A DNA stretch of 64,000 nucleotides from Paraburkholderia lycopersici (GTDB lineage: Bacteria; Pseudomonadota; Gammaproteobacteria; Burkholderiales; Burkholderiaceae): assembly GCF_900096975.1 (NCBI RefSeq), contig NZ_FMYQ01000022.1:62001-126000 (forward strand), written 5' to 3'. Below the pieces are notes generated by a model that ran no database searches, was not told the origin of the DNA, and was given only the letters and a program-made list of their open reading frames with translations. Positions 1 to 8,529 of the stretch are shown piece by piece. The stretch's first letter is position 1. Each line of letters opens with the position of its first letter. Made by a program: the position numbers and the translations under genes.

Positions 1-1052
1 TCCGCCCTGGGTTTGGCCGGGCTGCCGCGAGGCAGCAAGCCGGCCTGCACCAGTAGGCGCTCGACTTTTGGCCATACCCCAGCCTCTTGCCAGTTCTTCA
101 TGCGCCGCCAGCAGCTCACGCCCGATCCGCAGCCGAGATCGGCCGGCAAGTGGTTCCAGCTGATCCGGTTGCCGAGCACATAGATAATCCCAAGCAACGC
201 AAACCGGTCGGGTGTTGGCTTGCGACCGGGATACTGGCGGCGACGCGGAGCAACGGGCGGCAAAATCGTTTCAATTTTCGCCCATAGTTCGTCGCCCACG
301 ACGGGGACCACCGGAGGATGGTTCGCGGATTCCGGCAGGGACTCGGCCTCGCCATCGAGAACGATGTCCGCGCCCGAATCGGGCTCGTCCGTATTCTTCC
401 CCCATGCGGCCCTGATTGCATCCCGGGCGGCAATCACATGCGCCTCTGCAGCCATACGGGCGGCCGGCGCATTGCGCTGCTGAATGGCGGTCATCATCCG
501 GCGCATTTCCGCCGCACTGATCCGCGCCCGCCCCGGCGCCGACATGGACTTCGCCCGCAGCACGTTGATCCGCGCAAGCAGGGAAGCAATCACCTCATGA
601 ATGATCGGATTGCCGCATCCTTTCAAAATGATTTCGTAAAACTCGCTCGTCGAACTCACCCGGCCGATCGCCGAATCCTGCACCACCGCAGCCTCGAAAT
701 CATCGAGTGCCCGCTGGAGCAGATCGACCTCGACGGGCGTCGCCCGTTCCGCGAACAACGCGGCGGCCTCGCCCTCGAGCAATTTTCTGACGTGGTAAAT
801 GTGGTCGGCCTCTTTCTGCGTGATTACCGCAACCGACGGTCCGCGATTAGGTTTATTCGTGATCAGCCGTTCCGATTCCAGACGCCGGAGCGCCTCGCGG
901 ATCGTCGTGCGGCTGACCCCCATGCGCTCGCAGAGCGAAAGCTCGACCAGCCGCTCCCCCGGCGCAAAGTGCCCCTGCATGATGGCCTCGCGAAGCTTCA
1001 GCGTCGTCTGTAGCAGAACCGTTTGCGGAGTAATCTTGATATCGAGCGTCAT
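1..1052 (-). CDS. GntR/FCD regulator fused to IS5-type transposase N-terminal domain (3' end outside window)
   Basis: One uninterrupted minus-strand frame from an ATG at 1052 to the window edge (350 codons, no stop seen). Residues about 10-75 form a GntR winged helix with SLCERMGVSRTTIREALRRL. Residues about 80-228 are an FCD-type ligand-binding domain. Residues 229-251 are an acidic/Pro linker. Residues 252-345 match the N-terminal domain of IS5-family transposases (DUF4096), with DELWAKIETILPP, YPGRKPTPDRFALLGIIYVL and CGSGVSCWRRM. The catalytic DDE part is not visible. The regulator is probably autogenous and controls the neighbouring operons through the site at 1903-1913. The fusion is either a domesticated DNA-binding domain or an insertion into the gene's 3' end. 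No stop or frame break lies at the junction, which favours a real fusion, but the C-terminus is off the window. Confidence 0.8.
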   Translation of the reverse strand, partial: MTLDIKITPQTVLLQTTLKLREAIMQGHFAPGERLVELSLCERMGVSRTTIREALRRLESERLITNKPNRGPSVAVITQKEADHIYHVRKLLEGEAAALFAERATPVEVDLLQRALDDFEAAVVQDSAIGRVSSTSEFYEIILKGCGNPIIHEVIASLLARINVLRAKSMSAPGRARISAAEMRRMMTAIQQRNAPAARMAAEAHVIAARDAIRAAWGKNTDEPDSGADIVLDGEAESLPESANHPPVVPVVGDELWAKIETILPPVAPRRRQYPGRKPTPDRFALLGIIYVLGNRISWNHLPADLGCGSGVSCWRRMKNWQEAGVWPKVERLLVQAGLLPRGSPAKPRA

Positions 1053-1194
1053 ACCTGTAATCCGCTCCGGACATTGCGAAGCGGGGCACGCAAGGACATG
1101 CCCGCTTTTTTTGAAATGGATTTACCGGCGCCATCGTAGCACACCCGAGTCCGCGCTACGGCGTGCGGGAAAGACAATCGTCGAAAGACAGCCG

Positions 1195-1854
1195 TTAAAG
1201 GGCTGCCTTGAAACGTTGCCCATGCTTTTCAAAAACGACGTAATGCCCCTTGAACCAGTCTTGCGCAGCCAGTCTGGCCCGCCAGGGGGACCGCCGCGCC
1301 TCGTCCCGTTCAGGCGAAGACAACGCAGCCGTGGATGCCAGGTAATGCAGCGCCAGGTGCGTGTACTTACCCGGCTCTCCATCGACGATTTCAAAACGAC
1401 GCACTTTCAGCCAGTCCTCGCACTTCATCAGCGTGGGGATGTGATCCTCGACGTACCAGCGATCGAATTCGTCCGCATGCTGCGGCGGCACTTCGAAGAA
1501 CACGGCATATAGCACGGGCGCATCGTTGACCGCGCCGGCAGGTGCGTCCCAATGACCCGACTCGACCCCGATGTATCGGGTAAAACCCGTCACGCCGTTG
1601 AGCATCTTCCTCGTGCGGTCCGACGGACTCCCCTTGATCTCCTTGTATTCCGGCGTCGCGAGTGCAGCCGGCGACTCCATTTCGTACACGGCAAGATAGG
1701 CCGGAGAATCCACGCCGTGATAGCGCTGCGCGCCGACGAAGCCGGGCGCTCGCATACGCACGGGAATGTGCTCGGTGTCGTACCACTCATTGAAATCGGC
1801 TTCCCAGGCCGAATCGGGAATCATTTCAGAAAACAGGATGGTCTTGCCGAACAT
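1195..1854 (-). CDS. Duplicated dimeric alpha+beta-barrel (EthD/DUF-like) protein
   Basis: A 219-residue protein with two similar halves. Each carries an E/D-F-x-x-W-Y-x-x-E/D-H-I-P motif: FNEWYDTEHIPVRM near residue 20 and FDRWYVEDHIPTLM near residue 125. This is the signature of small ferredoxin-like stress-response/EthD barrels, so the protein is an internal duplication that could fold as a pseudo-dimer. The ATG at 1854 is preferred because GGAG lies 8 nt upstream; an in-frame GTG occurs at 1863. It is transcribed toward the GntR gene (142 nt gap) and away from the enamidase operon, so it probably belongs to the same regulon. Its substrate is unknown. Related barrels act as monooxygenases, isomerases or decarboxylases on small organic compounds. 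Confidence 0.7.
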   Translation of the reverse strand: MFGKTILFSEMIPDSAWEADFNEWYDTEHIPVRMRAPGFVGAQRYHGVDSPAYLAVYEMESPAALATPEYKEIKGSPSDRTRKMLNGVTGFTRYIGVESGHWDAPAGAVNDAPVLYAVFFEVPPQHADEFDRWYVEDHIPTLMKCEDWLKVRRFEIVDGEPGKYTHLALHYLASTAALSSPERDEARRSPWRARLAAQDWFKGHYVVFEKHGQRFKAAL

Positions 1855-1893
1855 ATCGCGCACTCCAGCGGTTAAGGTTCATTTATTTTTGCG

Positions 1894-1922
1894 TTGACAT
1901 GATTGTACGACGATCATAAAGT
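1894..1922 (+). promoter_or_regulatory. Sigma70-like promoter with an embedded FadR/GntR-type operator
   Basis: A perfect -35 box TTGACA (1894-1899), a 17-nt spacer and a TAAAGT -10 (1917-1922) point into the amino-acid-synthesis/enamidase operon. Inside the spacer TTGTACGACGA (1903-1913) fits the FadR-subfamily operator consensus TNGTNNNACNA exactly. It lies in a larger dyad ATGAT-N9-ATCAT (1899-1917). Binding there would block the plus-strand promoter and probably also the opposite promoter of the barrel gene. The GntR regulator at 1-1052 is the obvious candidate ligand, but this is inference. Confidence 0.6.
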
Positions 1923-1988
1923 TTGGCAACACGTCATTTCATTGTTACCAACCACCACTCGGCTCGCCGATACACTGGAGTAGTCAGC

Positions 1989-2567
1989 ATGGATTTGCAG
2001 GTCAAGGCCGTTCACACCTTCGTCGAAAATCATCTGCCGGGCGGCAAGTACAAGGATGAGCAAACGCTGCGCAAGGTCGCGGTGGTCGCCGTCATCAAGA
2101 ATCCCTATGCCGGCCAGCAGGTCGACGACCTTTCCGAAATGATCGACGCAAGCGTGCCGATCGGCGAGCAACTGGCGAAACTCGCCGTCGAAACGATGGC
2201 CCCGTACCGGATTCAAAGCTACGGCAAGGGTGCGCTCGTCGGCATCGCCGGCGAACAGGAACATGCCGCCGCGCTGCTCACCAGCGTATTTGCGGAGCCG
2301 CTGCGCAAGGCAGCCGGCGGCGGCAAGGCGTGGTTCCAGTCGTTCGTGAAAGTGGCGGCAGCCGGCACGTCGGTCGACGTGCCGATGGCGCACAAGGACG
2401 CGCTGTACGTGCGCTCGCACTACGACGGCATGACCGTGGCGATTCCGGAAGGCCCGAAGCCCGATGAAGTCGCCGTGATGTTCTGCGTCGCGAACCGCGG
2501 CCGTATCGGCGCGCGCGTCGGCGGCCTGCAGGCCGATGAAATCAAGGGCGAAGACGGCCTCTACTGA
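1989..2567 (+). CDS. Amino acid synthesis family protein (PF06684-like)
   Basis: A 192-residue soluble protein resembling the amino_acid_synthesis family, with the characteristic stretches VVAVIKNPYAG, PYRIQSYGKGALVG and SHYDGMTVAIPEGPKPDEVAVM. The family is a small alpha/beta fold found in catabolic operons, and its biochemical role is not firmly established. The ATG at 1989 follows a TGGAG ribosome site; an upstream in-frame extension to 1923 would overlap the promoter and is rejected. The next gene starts 26 nt after its stop, so the two are probably co-transcribed. The pairing with an enamidase-like hydrolase suggests a role in breakdown of an N-heterocycle or cyclic amide. No catalytic residue can be named with confidence. 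Confidence 0.7.
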   Translation: MDLQVKAVHTFVENHLPGGKYKDEQTLRKVAVVAVIKNPYAGQQVDDLSEMIDASVPIGEQLAKLAVETMAPYRIQSYGKGALVGIAGEQEHAAALLTSVFAEPLRKAAGGGKAWFQSFVKVAAAGTSVDVPMAHKDALYVRSHYDGMTVAIPEGPKPDEVAVMFCVANRGRIGARVGGLQADEIKGEDGLY

Positions 2568-2593
2568 TCCTTTCTGAACGGAGCAAGACACGC

Positions 2594-3793
2594 ATGAAAA
2601 CCGCAATCGTGAACCTCAAGACGATCGTCACCGGCGAATGGCGCGAACCGTTCGCACAAGGCGACGGCATCCTGATGGAAGAAGGCATCATCAAGAAGAT
2701 CGGGACACTGTCCGACGACGATCTGAAAGACTGCGACGTCGTCGTCGATGCCGACGGGGCAACGGCCATTCCCGGCTTGATCGACTCGCAGGTGCACAAC
2801 ACCTTCGGCGACTACACGCCGCGCCAGAAAACGGTCGGCTTTCTCGAAAGCTACCTGCACGGCGGCACGACGACGTCGATCAGCGCGTCCGAGGTTCACG
2901 TTCCGGGGCGCCCCACCGATCCGGCCGGCGTCAAGGCGCTGGCCGTCGCGGCGCAACGTTGCTTTCAGCATTACCGTCCGGGCGGCATGAGGGTATTCGC
3001 CGGTTCCATCATCCTCGAACCGGGACTGACGCAGCAGGACCTGAGGGACGTGGCCGACCAGGGCGTATGGCTTGCGAAAGCCGGCTTCGGAGGCGTCAAG
3101 TCGCCGTTCGACTACGCGCCGATGGTCGCCTGGGCGCGGGAATGCGGGATGATCACGACCGTGCACACGGGCGGCTCTTCCATCCCGGGGTCGTCGGGGA
3201 TCTGGGCCGACCACCTGCTCGCCATGCAGCCGCATGTCTCGTTCCACATCAACGGCGGCCCGGTCGCCATGCCCGACGGCGACTTCGATCGCATTCTGAA
3301 CGAAAGCCAGATCGCCATGCAGGTGTGCACGGCAGGCAATCTGCGCACGCTGCTGAAGATCGCCGACATGGCCGTCGATGCGGACCAGTTCGATCGCTAC
3401 CTGATCGCGACGGACACCCCCACCGGCAGCGGGATCATGCCGCTCGGCATGATGTACACGATCACCCACCTCGCCAGTCTCGGGCGGCGCATGGCGCCGG
3501 AAATGGCCATCTGCGCCGCCACCGGCAACAATGCCCGCACCTACGGCATCAACTCGGGTTTCCTGCAGGTCGGCAAGGATGCGGACGTCGTCATTCTGGA
3601 CGCCTGCGTCGGCGGCACCCAGCGAACGGCACTCGGCGCGCTGGCCAACGGCGACATCGCGGCAGTCGCCGGCGTGATTACCGACGGCGTACCGCGCTTC
3701 ATCGGCAGAAGCCGCAATACGCCGGCCTCGGAAAAGAACGTTCGCGTGGCGGTATCCCGCGTCGTGCAGGACTTTGCCGCGGCCAAGCATTGA
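2594..3793 (+). CDS. Enamidase-like amidohydrolase
   Basis: A 399-residue amidohydrolase-superfamily protein. Its sequence closely follows enamidase of the Eubacterium barkeri nicotinate pathway, which opens the enamide ring of 6-oxo-tetrahydronicotinate. Shared landmarks are PRQKTVGFLESYLHGG, MITTVHTGGSSIPGSSG, VSFHINGGPVAMP, DTPTGSGIMPLGMM and AATGNNARTYGINSG. The first metal motif is unusual: the standard H-x-H after beta-strand 1 reads Q66-V-H68 (D-S-Q-V-H). One ligand of the binuclear site is therefore missing, and activity or metal use may differ from the family. The candidate later ligands (VHTGG, HINGG, TD) are present. A ribosome site GGAG lies 10 nt before the ATG. The substrate is not known; a cyclic amide or enamide is the best guess. 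Confidence 0.75.
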   Translation: MKTAIVNLKTIVTGEWREPFAQGDGILMEEGIIKKIGTLSDDDLKDCDVVVDADGATAIPGLIDSQVHNTFGDYTPRQKTVGFLESYLHGGTTTSISASEVHVPGRPTDPAGVKALAVAAQRCFQHYRPGGMRVFAGSIILEPGLTQQDLRDVADQGVWLAKAGFGGVKSPFDYAPMVAWARECGMITTVHTGGSSIPGSSGIWADHLLAMQPHVSFHINGGPVAMPDGDFDRILNESQIAMQVCTAGNLRTLLKIADMAVDADQFDRYLIATDTPTGSGIMPLGMMYTITHLASLGRRMAPEMAICAATGNNARTYGINSGFLQVGKDADVVILDACVGGTQRTALGALANGDIAAVAGVITDGVPRFIGRSRNTPASEKNVRVAVSRVVQDFAAAKH

Positions 3794-3808
3794 TTCCCGT
3801 CTGAAGCA

Positions 3809-3835
3809 ATCGGGCGTGTTGGATACACGCCCGAT
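3809..3835 (+). terminator. Hairpin downstream of the enamidase operon
   Basis: A perfect 10-bp stem ATCGGGCGTG / CACGCCCGAT with a 7-nt loop begins 15 nt after the enamidase stop. No clear T-run follows. Two weaker hairpins follow: about 3865-3891 with GGGGGCT/AGCCCCC arms, and 3938-3961 with GCGGG/CCCGC arms. The second lies next to the convergent aminotransferase remnant. A transcription stop is likely here but its mechanism is not proven. Confidence 0.45.
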
Positions 3836-3971
3836 ACGGATCACGAAGAACACGGGCTCCGCACGGGGGGCTCCTGTCGTTTTAAGCCCCCGAATGCGAC
3901 GCTTCCACGTCGAGACGCTATCGCGGGCTGCGGCGCAGCGGGCTTGCCTTCGCAAACCCGCTACCCACTCG

Positions 3972-4360
3972 TCACCCGGCGACAGCGAGCGTGCGTTCCG
4001 CGACCTCGTCGACCGCAGCCTTCGCGATACCGACGATCTCGTCCGCTTCCGCGCGCGTCATCGCGAGCGGCGGCGCAAAGCCGAGAATGTCGCCGTGCGG
4101 CATTGCGCGCGCGATCGCGACGCAGCGCCGCCGCCGATACCTGCGGCCCGATCTTCAATGCCGCGTCGAACGGCTTGCGCGCTTCCCTGTCGGCCATGAA
4201 TTCGAGCGCCGCGAGCATCCCGACGCTGCGCACCTCGCCGACGAGCGGATGGTTGTCGAACGCCGCGTGCAACTGCTGGCCGAAATACGCGCCGATTTCC
4301 GCAGCGTTGCCGGCAAGGTTCTCGCGTTCGAGACTGCCATGGAGAGCGAGAACAGTCCGC
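3972..4360 (-). pseudogene. 3' remnant of a class III (omega-) aminotransferase
   Basis: The minus strand encodes only the C-terminal part of a PLP-dependent class III aminotransferase. One frame gives GEVRSVGMLAALEFMADREA and GPQVSAAALRRDRARN (about 4350-4110). A shifted frame then gives AMPHGDILGFAPPLAMTRAE followed by EADEIVGIAKAAVDEVAERT and a stop at 3972. The N-terminal two thirds, including the PLP lysine, are missing. A frameshift plus 5' truncation makes this a decayed gene. Confidence 0.65.
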
Positions 4361-4868
4361 AAAAAGGTCGAAGGTACTCGTGACTGAACGCGTAAGCTAC
4401 CGTCCAAAGCGGCCAGGCAATGATCGGCCAGCGGTGGCCAGTGCGGCCGATAACGTGACGCGCATCGTTGGTGGGCGCACGGCCGTTTACGGAGCGAAGC
4501 CGCCGCACGAATGTCCAACCGGTAGCCGCGACGAATGACGCCTCCTGGCCGCGTACCGCCCGACGACTGAGTGCAACGATTGCTGCGGACGTGGCCTCTC
4601 ATGCAAAGGGCATAAAGCGACCCATTACGGCCCGCCGATCCCGCACATTTTCAACGGCAGCTTCCAAGGTCCAAGAGCCGCTCGTCCGGTCGCATAGGCC
4701 AGTCGACGTTCGGCGCAATAGTTGGGCATCGCAAGGTATGCGTCGATAAACTTGAGTACTCGCTTTCGCAAACTGTGTCGCCCCCAATGAGGGCGGCCGG
4801 GATTCGCGAATATGCCTGGCACCAGATCAAAGCGAGGGGTCAAGTGTTTGAGCGCTTCGCGCTCAGAG
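4361..4868. other. Intergenic stretch without a supportable gene
   Basis: About 500 bp between the aminotransferase remnant and the DUF1330 gene. Frames are short, lack ribosome sites and match no family I recognise. One short minus-strand run (KRVLKFIDAYLAMPN, near 4760) faintly recalls the tail of IS630-type transposases, but this is too weak to call. Confidence 0.4.
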
Positions 4869-5159
4869 TTATGAAGTCCCTTCGAGAATGACAAAGGTAC
4901 CGGTCGCTGCCCCGGCGCGGAGCGCCTTGGCCGCCTGGTATTCGGGGCTCTCGTAGAAACGCTTTGCCTCGGCGAACGAATCAAACTCAAAAACCACATG
5001 CCGCTCGTGGGCCTCGCCTTCGAGGTTTTCATACTGTCCCGACGACGCAATGACCTTCGGGCTGAAATTTTTCATTGCATCGCCAGCGGCTTTTGCATAG
5101 GCGGCGTAAGCAGTTGCATCCGAGATGCTGACGTGTGCGATCAGATAACCTTTTGGCAT
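4869..5159 (-). CDS. DUF1330 family protein
   Basis: A 96-residue protein with the DUF1330 pattern: MPKGYLIAHVSISD at the start, the central GQYENLEGEAHERHVVFEF, and AKRFYESPEYQAAKALR before the C-terminus. This family forms a dimeric ferredoxin-like barrel of unknown biochemical role. It is often seen next to oxidoreductases. Here it lies 95 nt downstream of the aldo-keto reductase in the same direction and may be the last gene of that operon. Length is normal for the family and the frame is intact. Confidence 0.8.
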   Translation of the reverse strand: MPKGYLIAHVSISDATAYAAYAKAAGDAMKNFSPKVIASSGQYENLEGEAHERHVVFEFDSFAEAKRFYESPEYQAAKALRAGAATGTFVILEGTS

Positions 5160-5254
5160 GTCTATCTCTCTTTTGTAGTGGGCGCATTCAATTCAACGCG
5201 GGGCGGGTGCTTACAGCCGCCCACGTCGAAGCGATTGGTGTGCAGTAGCCGGTT

Positions 5255-6310
5255 CTAATTCGACGCGACCGGCCTGAAAGGTAGGGGGAGCCTGCTCGCG
5301 TCCTGATGATCGATCATCCAGCCGGGATAGTAGGGAGGCAGAGCACTCACGGCTTCAAGACGCGCAAGCTCCTCCTCGGTAAGAACGACATCGACCGCGC
5401 CGAGATTATCTTCGAGCTGTTCGACCCGTTTAGCGCCGATAATGACGCTCGTGACATGCGGCTTGGTGAGTAACCAGGCGAGCGCGATCCGGGCGACCGA
5501 GACACCGCGCGCGTCGGCGATGGCGCGCATCTCTGCAACGCACGGCCAAGCCCGATCAAGATCAACCGGCGGAAAGTCAAAATTGCTGCGTCGCGAACCT
5601 TCTTCGGTTGGTGCCCCGGGGCCAAACTTCCCGGAAAGCAATCCGCCGGCGAGGGGCGACCAGACAAGCAGCCCCATCCGCTCCTCGATAACTAGTGGCA
5701 CCAGTTCGCGCTCCACGTCACGTCCGGCGATCGAATAGAAGGCCTGGAGTGTCTCGAAGCGCGTGGCGTGAAGCGCTGCACTCAGCCCGAGGGCCTTACC
5801 GATCTTGCCTGCGCGCCAATTCGAGACTCCGACATAACGGACTAGCCCCTGCCGCGTGAGATCGTCGAGGGCGCGCAGTGTCTCTTCGATCGGCGTGACA
5901 GGATCGCTGGCGTGAATCTGGTAAAGGTCAATATGGTCGACCTGGAGCCGTTCCAGGCTTCTCTGCACAGAATCCATGATATGGCCGCGCGACGCCCCCT
6001 GGTCGTTGGGTTTCGGACCCATCACGCCAGCAGTCTTCGTAGCCAGTACTATCTCGTTGCGCGGCACTCCGATGTCTCTCAGCGCCTGTCCGACGACGCG
6101 TTCAGAGTGGCCAAAGGAATAAATGTCGGCAGTGTCGATGAAGTTGATTCCCGCAGCAAGCGCGCGGGCGATCAGCTGGTTCGCCTCGTCCTGACCGAGT
6201 GCGCCGATGGCCGTCCACATGCCGGCGTCAGCATTGCCACCCATAGTCATCGTGCCGAGGCACAGCTCGGAGACATACAGGCCGGTGCGGCCAAGTTGCT
6301 TATATTTCAT
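5255..6310 (-). CDS. Aldo/keto reductase
   Basis: A 351-residue NADPH-dependent oxidoreductase with a TIM-barrel AKR fold. The N-terminus MKYKQLGRTGLYVSELCLGT is typical. The catalytic tetrad is visible: Asp59 (NFIDTADIY), Tyr64, Lys92 (LATKTAG) and His133 (YQIHASDP). The C-terminal nucleotide-binding stretch VIIGAKRVEQLEDN is also present. The start at 6310 matches the family N-terminus; an upstream extension to 6373 adds unrelated residues. It sits 72 nt downstream of the flavodoxin-like gene, with a LysR regulator divergent from the pair. This is a common arrangement for quinone or aldehyde detoxification, though the substrate is unknown. Confidence 0.85.
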   Translation of the reverse strand: MKYKQLGRTGLYVSELCLGTMTMGGNADAGMWTAIGALGQDEANQLIARALAAGINFIDTADIYSFGHSERVVGQALRDIGVPRNEIVLATKTAGVMGPKPNDQGASRGHIMDSVQRSLERLQVDHIDLYQIHASDPVTPIEETLRALDDLTRQGLVRYVGVSNWRAGKIGKALGLSAALHATRFETLQAFYSIAGRDVERELVPLVIEERMGLLVWSPLAGGLLSGKFGPGAPTEEGSRRSNFDFPPVDLDRAWPCVAEMRAIADARGVSVARIALAWLLTKPHVTSVIIGAKRVEQLEDNLGAVDVVLTEEELARLEAVSALPPYYPGWMIDHQDASRLPLPFRPVASN

Positions 6311-6382
6311 GGCAGTTCCCTTCAGGATTCGCCGGATGAGATGCGGCGGCATCAGGTCTGTCGCGTCTCGCACGCCAGGATT

Positions 6383-6973
6383 TCAGCTGCTTTGAGATCT
6401 TCCGGACCGAAACTGTCCGGCGATCATCGCGACGCGTGCGCCATAGCGGCGGGCCGTCTCGAGGTCTCCTGGCGACATCTCTTCAGGCGACGCATCGGCA
6501 GGTGTCTGGGCCATCGGCGCGATGTAGGAGCCCATGCGATTCAGGTCGTCACGCATTGAGGCTTTCACGTTTGCCGGCTTGATATCCATGCTGACCCAGA
6601 TGCCGCTGTGCTGCCCAGCGAGAAGGAAGAAGTATTCGAGCGTATTGAGCTTGTCGCCGTTGATACTCGCGCTATTGGTAAAGCCGCCAAAGATCTTGTT
6701 TTGCCACCCGCCTTCGAACCAGGGCTTCGAGGATGCGTCCGCGAACTTCTTGAACTGCCAGCTGGGGCCGCCCATGTAGGTCGGCGAGCCAAACATGATC
6801 GCATCCGCGCCGGCGAGCGTCTCCCAAGCATCCTCGGCAAGGTTTCCCTCGGTGTCGATCGCAACGAGTGCGGCGTCAGCGCCTTCGGCGATAGCTGTTG
6901 CCATACGCTCGGTATGGCCATAGCCAGAGTGGTAAACGACGACCGTTCTAACCGGCGACCTGTGTTGATTCAT
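6383..6973 (-). CDS. Flavodoxin/NADPH-dependent FMN reductase family protein
   Basis: A 196-residue flavodoxin-fold protein. The FMN phosphate-binding loop is VVVYHSGYGHTERMATAIAE near the N-terminus. ADAIMFGSPTYMGGPSWQFK near residue 65 and the FTNSASINGD loop follow WrbA-like quinone reductases and related FMN reductases. The start at 6973 puts the beta-strand/FMN loop at the family position; the upstream ATG at 7012 adds only a disordered tail. It is the first gene of a three-gene minus-strand operon with the aldo/keto reductase and DUF1330. It probably performs two-electron reduction of quinones or electrophiles under control of the divergent LysR regulator. Confidence 0.8.
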   Translation of the reverse strand: MNQHRSPVRTVVVYHSGYGHTERMATAIAEGADAALVAIDTEGNLAEDAWETLAGADAIMFGSPTYMGGPSWQFKKFADASSKPWFEGGWQNKIFGGFTNSASINGDKLNTLEYFFLLAGQHSGIWVSMDIKPANVKASMRDDLNRMGSYIAPMAQTPADASPEEMSPGDLETARRYGARVAMIAGQFRSGRSQSS

Positions 6974-7051
6974 GGTTGCTCCCTTTCGTTCAGGTTGTCC
7001 TGTGGACGACATGGGAAGCTAGTCTACTGAGTCGCAATTGAGCTATAAATG

Positions 7052-7062
7052 ATGTTAAACAT
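7052..7062. promoter_or_regulatory. Candidate LysR-type operator
   Basis: The 116-bp divergent intergenic region between the flavodoxin gene and the LysR regulator holds the perfect palindrome ATGTT-A-AACAT in an A/T-rich stretch. This is the usual kind and place of a LysR recognition site, but only one such site is visible and its role is inferred. Confidence 0.35.
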
Positions 7063-7089
7063 AACGTTCTGTTACTCCTCGGGTGAACA

Positions 7090-7995
7090 ATGCGAAACCT
7101 TGACGCACTTCTGATTTTTGCCCGTGTCGCTGAAATGACGAGCTTCACGCGTGCGGCCGAAAGCCTCGGTATCCAGAAGGGACGTGTCTCTATGGTGATC
7201 CGTGGGCTTGAGCGAGATGTGGGGGTCACCCTCCTGCATCGGACCACGCGAAGTGTGCAACTCACTGAAGATGGACGCGCCTTCTATTCACGCGCACGCG
7301 ACCTGCTGGCCGAATTAGAAGAATTGCAATCGATGTTTGTGCGTAACGGCACACCGCTACGAGGGAAATTGCGAGTCGACATGCCGACCGAGTTGGCGCA
7401 AAGCGTTGTGGTTCCCGCACTACCGCGACTGTTGGCGGCGCATCCAGAGCTGGAACTGGAACTGTCCAGCACTGATCGGCGTGTTGATCTCGTCCAGGAA
7501 GGGTTCGATTGCGTGGTTCGTCTGGGCCCGATCGTCGACGAGACGCTGATTGCCCGACCGCTTGGCAAGTTGCGCATGATCAATGCGGCGAGCCCGAGCT
7601 ATCTGGCACGGTACGGCATACCGCACACGCTCGACGATCTGCGCACCCAGGGGCACCAGATGATTCACTACACGCGCACACTCGGCGGCAAGCTTGCCGG
7701 ATGGGAATATCCAGACGGCGACGGCTATGCGTCGCTTCCGCTGCCAGGTGCGATGCAAGTCAACAGTGTGCAGACCTATCATGCAGCCGCACTTGCGGGC
7801 ATTGGGTTGATCCAGGCGGGATATTCGGCGCTCGCGCATCACATCGAACGGGGCGCGCTAGTGGAGGTTCTTCCCGGCCTACGTCCTGATCCCCTTGCCG
7901 CGTCGCTCGTCGTGGCCCATCGGCGTAACTTGTCGCAACGAGTCCGGGCCTTCATGAATTGGATCGAGAGGGTATTGGAGCCCTATTTTGATTAA
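7090..7995 (+). CDS. LysR family transcriptional regulator
   Basis: A 301-residue LTTR. The N-terminal helix-turn-helix is clear (LDALLIFARVAEMTSFTRAA then SVSMVIRGLE-type residues, about 4-62), followed by the linker helix GRAFYSRARDLLAELEELQ and the substrate-binding effector domain (about 90-295). It belongs to the common CrgA/DmlR-like group. It diverges from the flavodoxin/AKR/DUF1330 operon, which is its probable target, with inducer unknown. The frame is intact and of normal length. No good Shine-Dalgarno is visible upstream of the ATG (nearest is CTCCTCGGGTG), so the translation rate may be low. Confidence 0.9.
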   Translation: MRNLDALLIFARVAEMTSFTRAAESLGIQKGRVSMVIRGLERDVGVTLLHRTTRSVQLTEDGRAFYSRARDLLAELEELQSMFVRNGTPLRGKLRVDMPTELAQSVVVPALPRLLAAHPELELELSSTDRRVDLVQEGFDCVVRLGPIVDETLIARPLGKLRMINAASPSYLARYGIPHTLDDLRTQGHQMIHYTRTLGGKLAGWEYPDGDGYASLPLPGAMQVNSVQTYHAAALAGIGLIQAGYSALAHHIERGALVEVLPGLRPDPLAASLVVAHRRNLSQRVRAFMNWIERVLEPYFD

Positions 7996-8277
7996 CCGGT
8001 AGGTGTAGCGGCACAATGGGCAGCGGACAATTGTCAGGTGTCCGGAGCATAGCAGCCGTTGGAGCGTCAGCGGCAGAGCGTAGCCGAGCGGCAGAAATTG
8101 GCCGACTGCTGCCTCGGGCCATCGGGTCAGCCGGGCCAGACGCGGCTGTTCGGACGGCGCCGCCTCGGAGACCACTTCCAGAATTCGGCCGACGTCCGCA
8201 GCGACAAGCGAGTGCAAGCAGCTCTGGAGCGATCAATCCGGCAAGCTTCCTTTGCACCGTTCAACCGCGCTCGCCTG
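7996..8277. other. Intergenic, no gene seen
   Basis: About 280 bp between the LysR gene and the AraC fragment. No frame has a ribosome site or a recognisable family. No obvious terminator was found after the LysR stop. Confidence 0.4.
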
Positions 8278-8529
8278 CTAACGGAGCCGCGCCGGTCGGG
8301 TCGCCGCTTTGTCGGCCTTGTAGCGTCCCGGCGTGTCCCCTGTCGCTCGCCTGAACATATCGATGAACGCGCTGACGTTGTCGTAACCAGGCTCCAACGC
8401 GGTGGCCGTCACACTGACGCCATCCGCAGCAAGTTCCAGAGCGCGTAGGAGTCTTGCCTGCTGACGCCATCGCGCGAAACTCATTCCAGTCTCCGCGATG
8501 AAACGTAAGCGGTCGTTCAACGACGCCTC
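8278..8529 (-). pseudogene. Truncated AraC-family regulator (C-terminal HTH only)
   Basis: The minus strand encodes the second half of an AraC/XylS DNA-binding domain: RFIAETGMSFARWRQQARLL, then ALEPGYDNVSAFIDMFRRAT and GDTPGRYKADK, ending in a stop at 8278. The sensor domain and first HTH helix are missing. The fragment abuts and slightly overlaps the 3' end of the MerR gene, so a deletion or insertion probably joined the two. It is unlikely to be functional. Confidence 0.65.
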
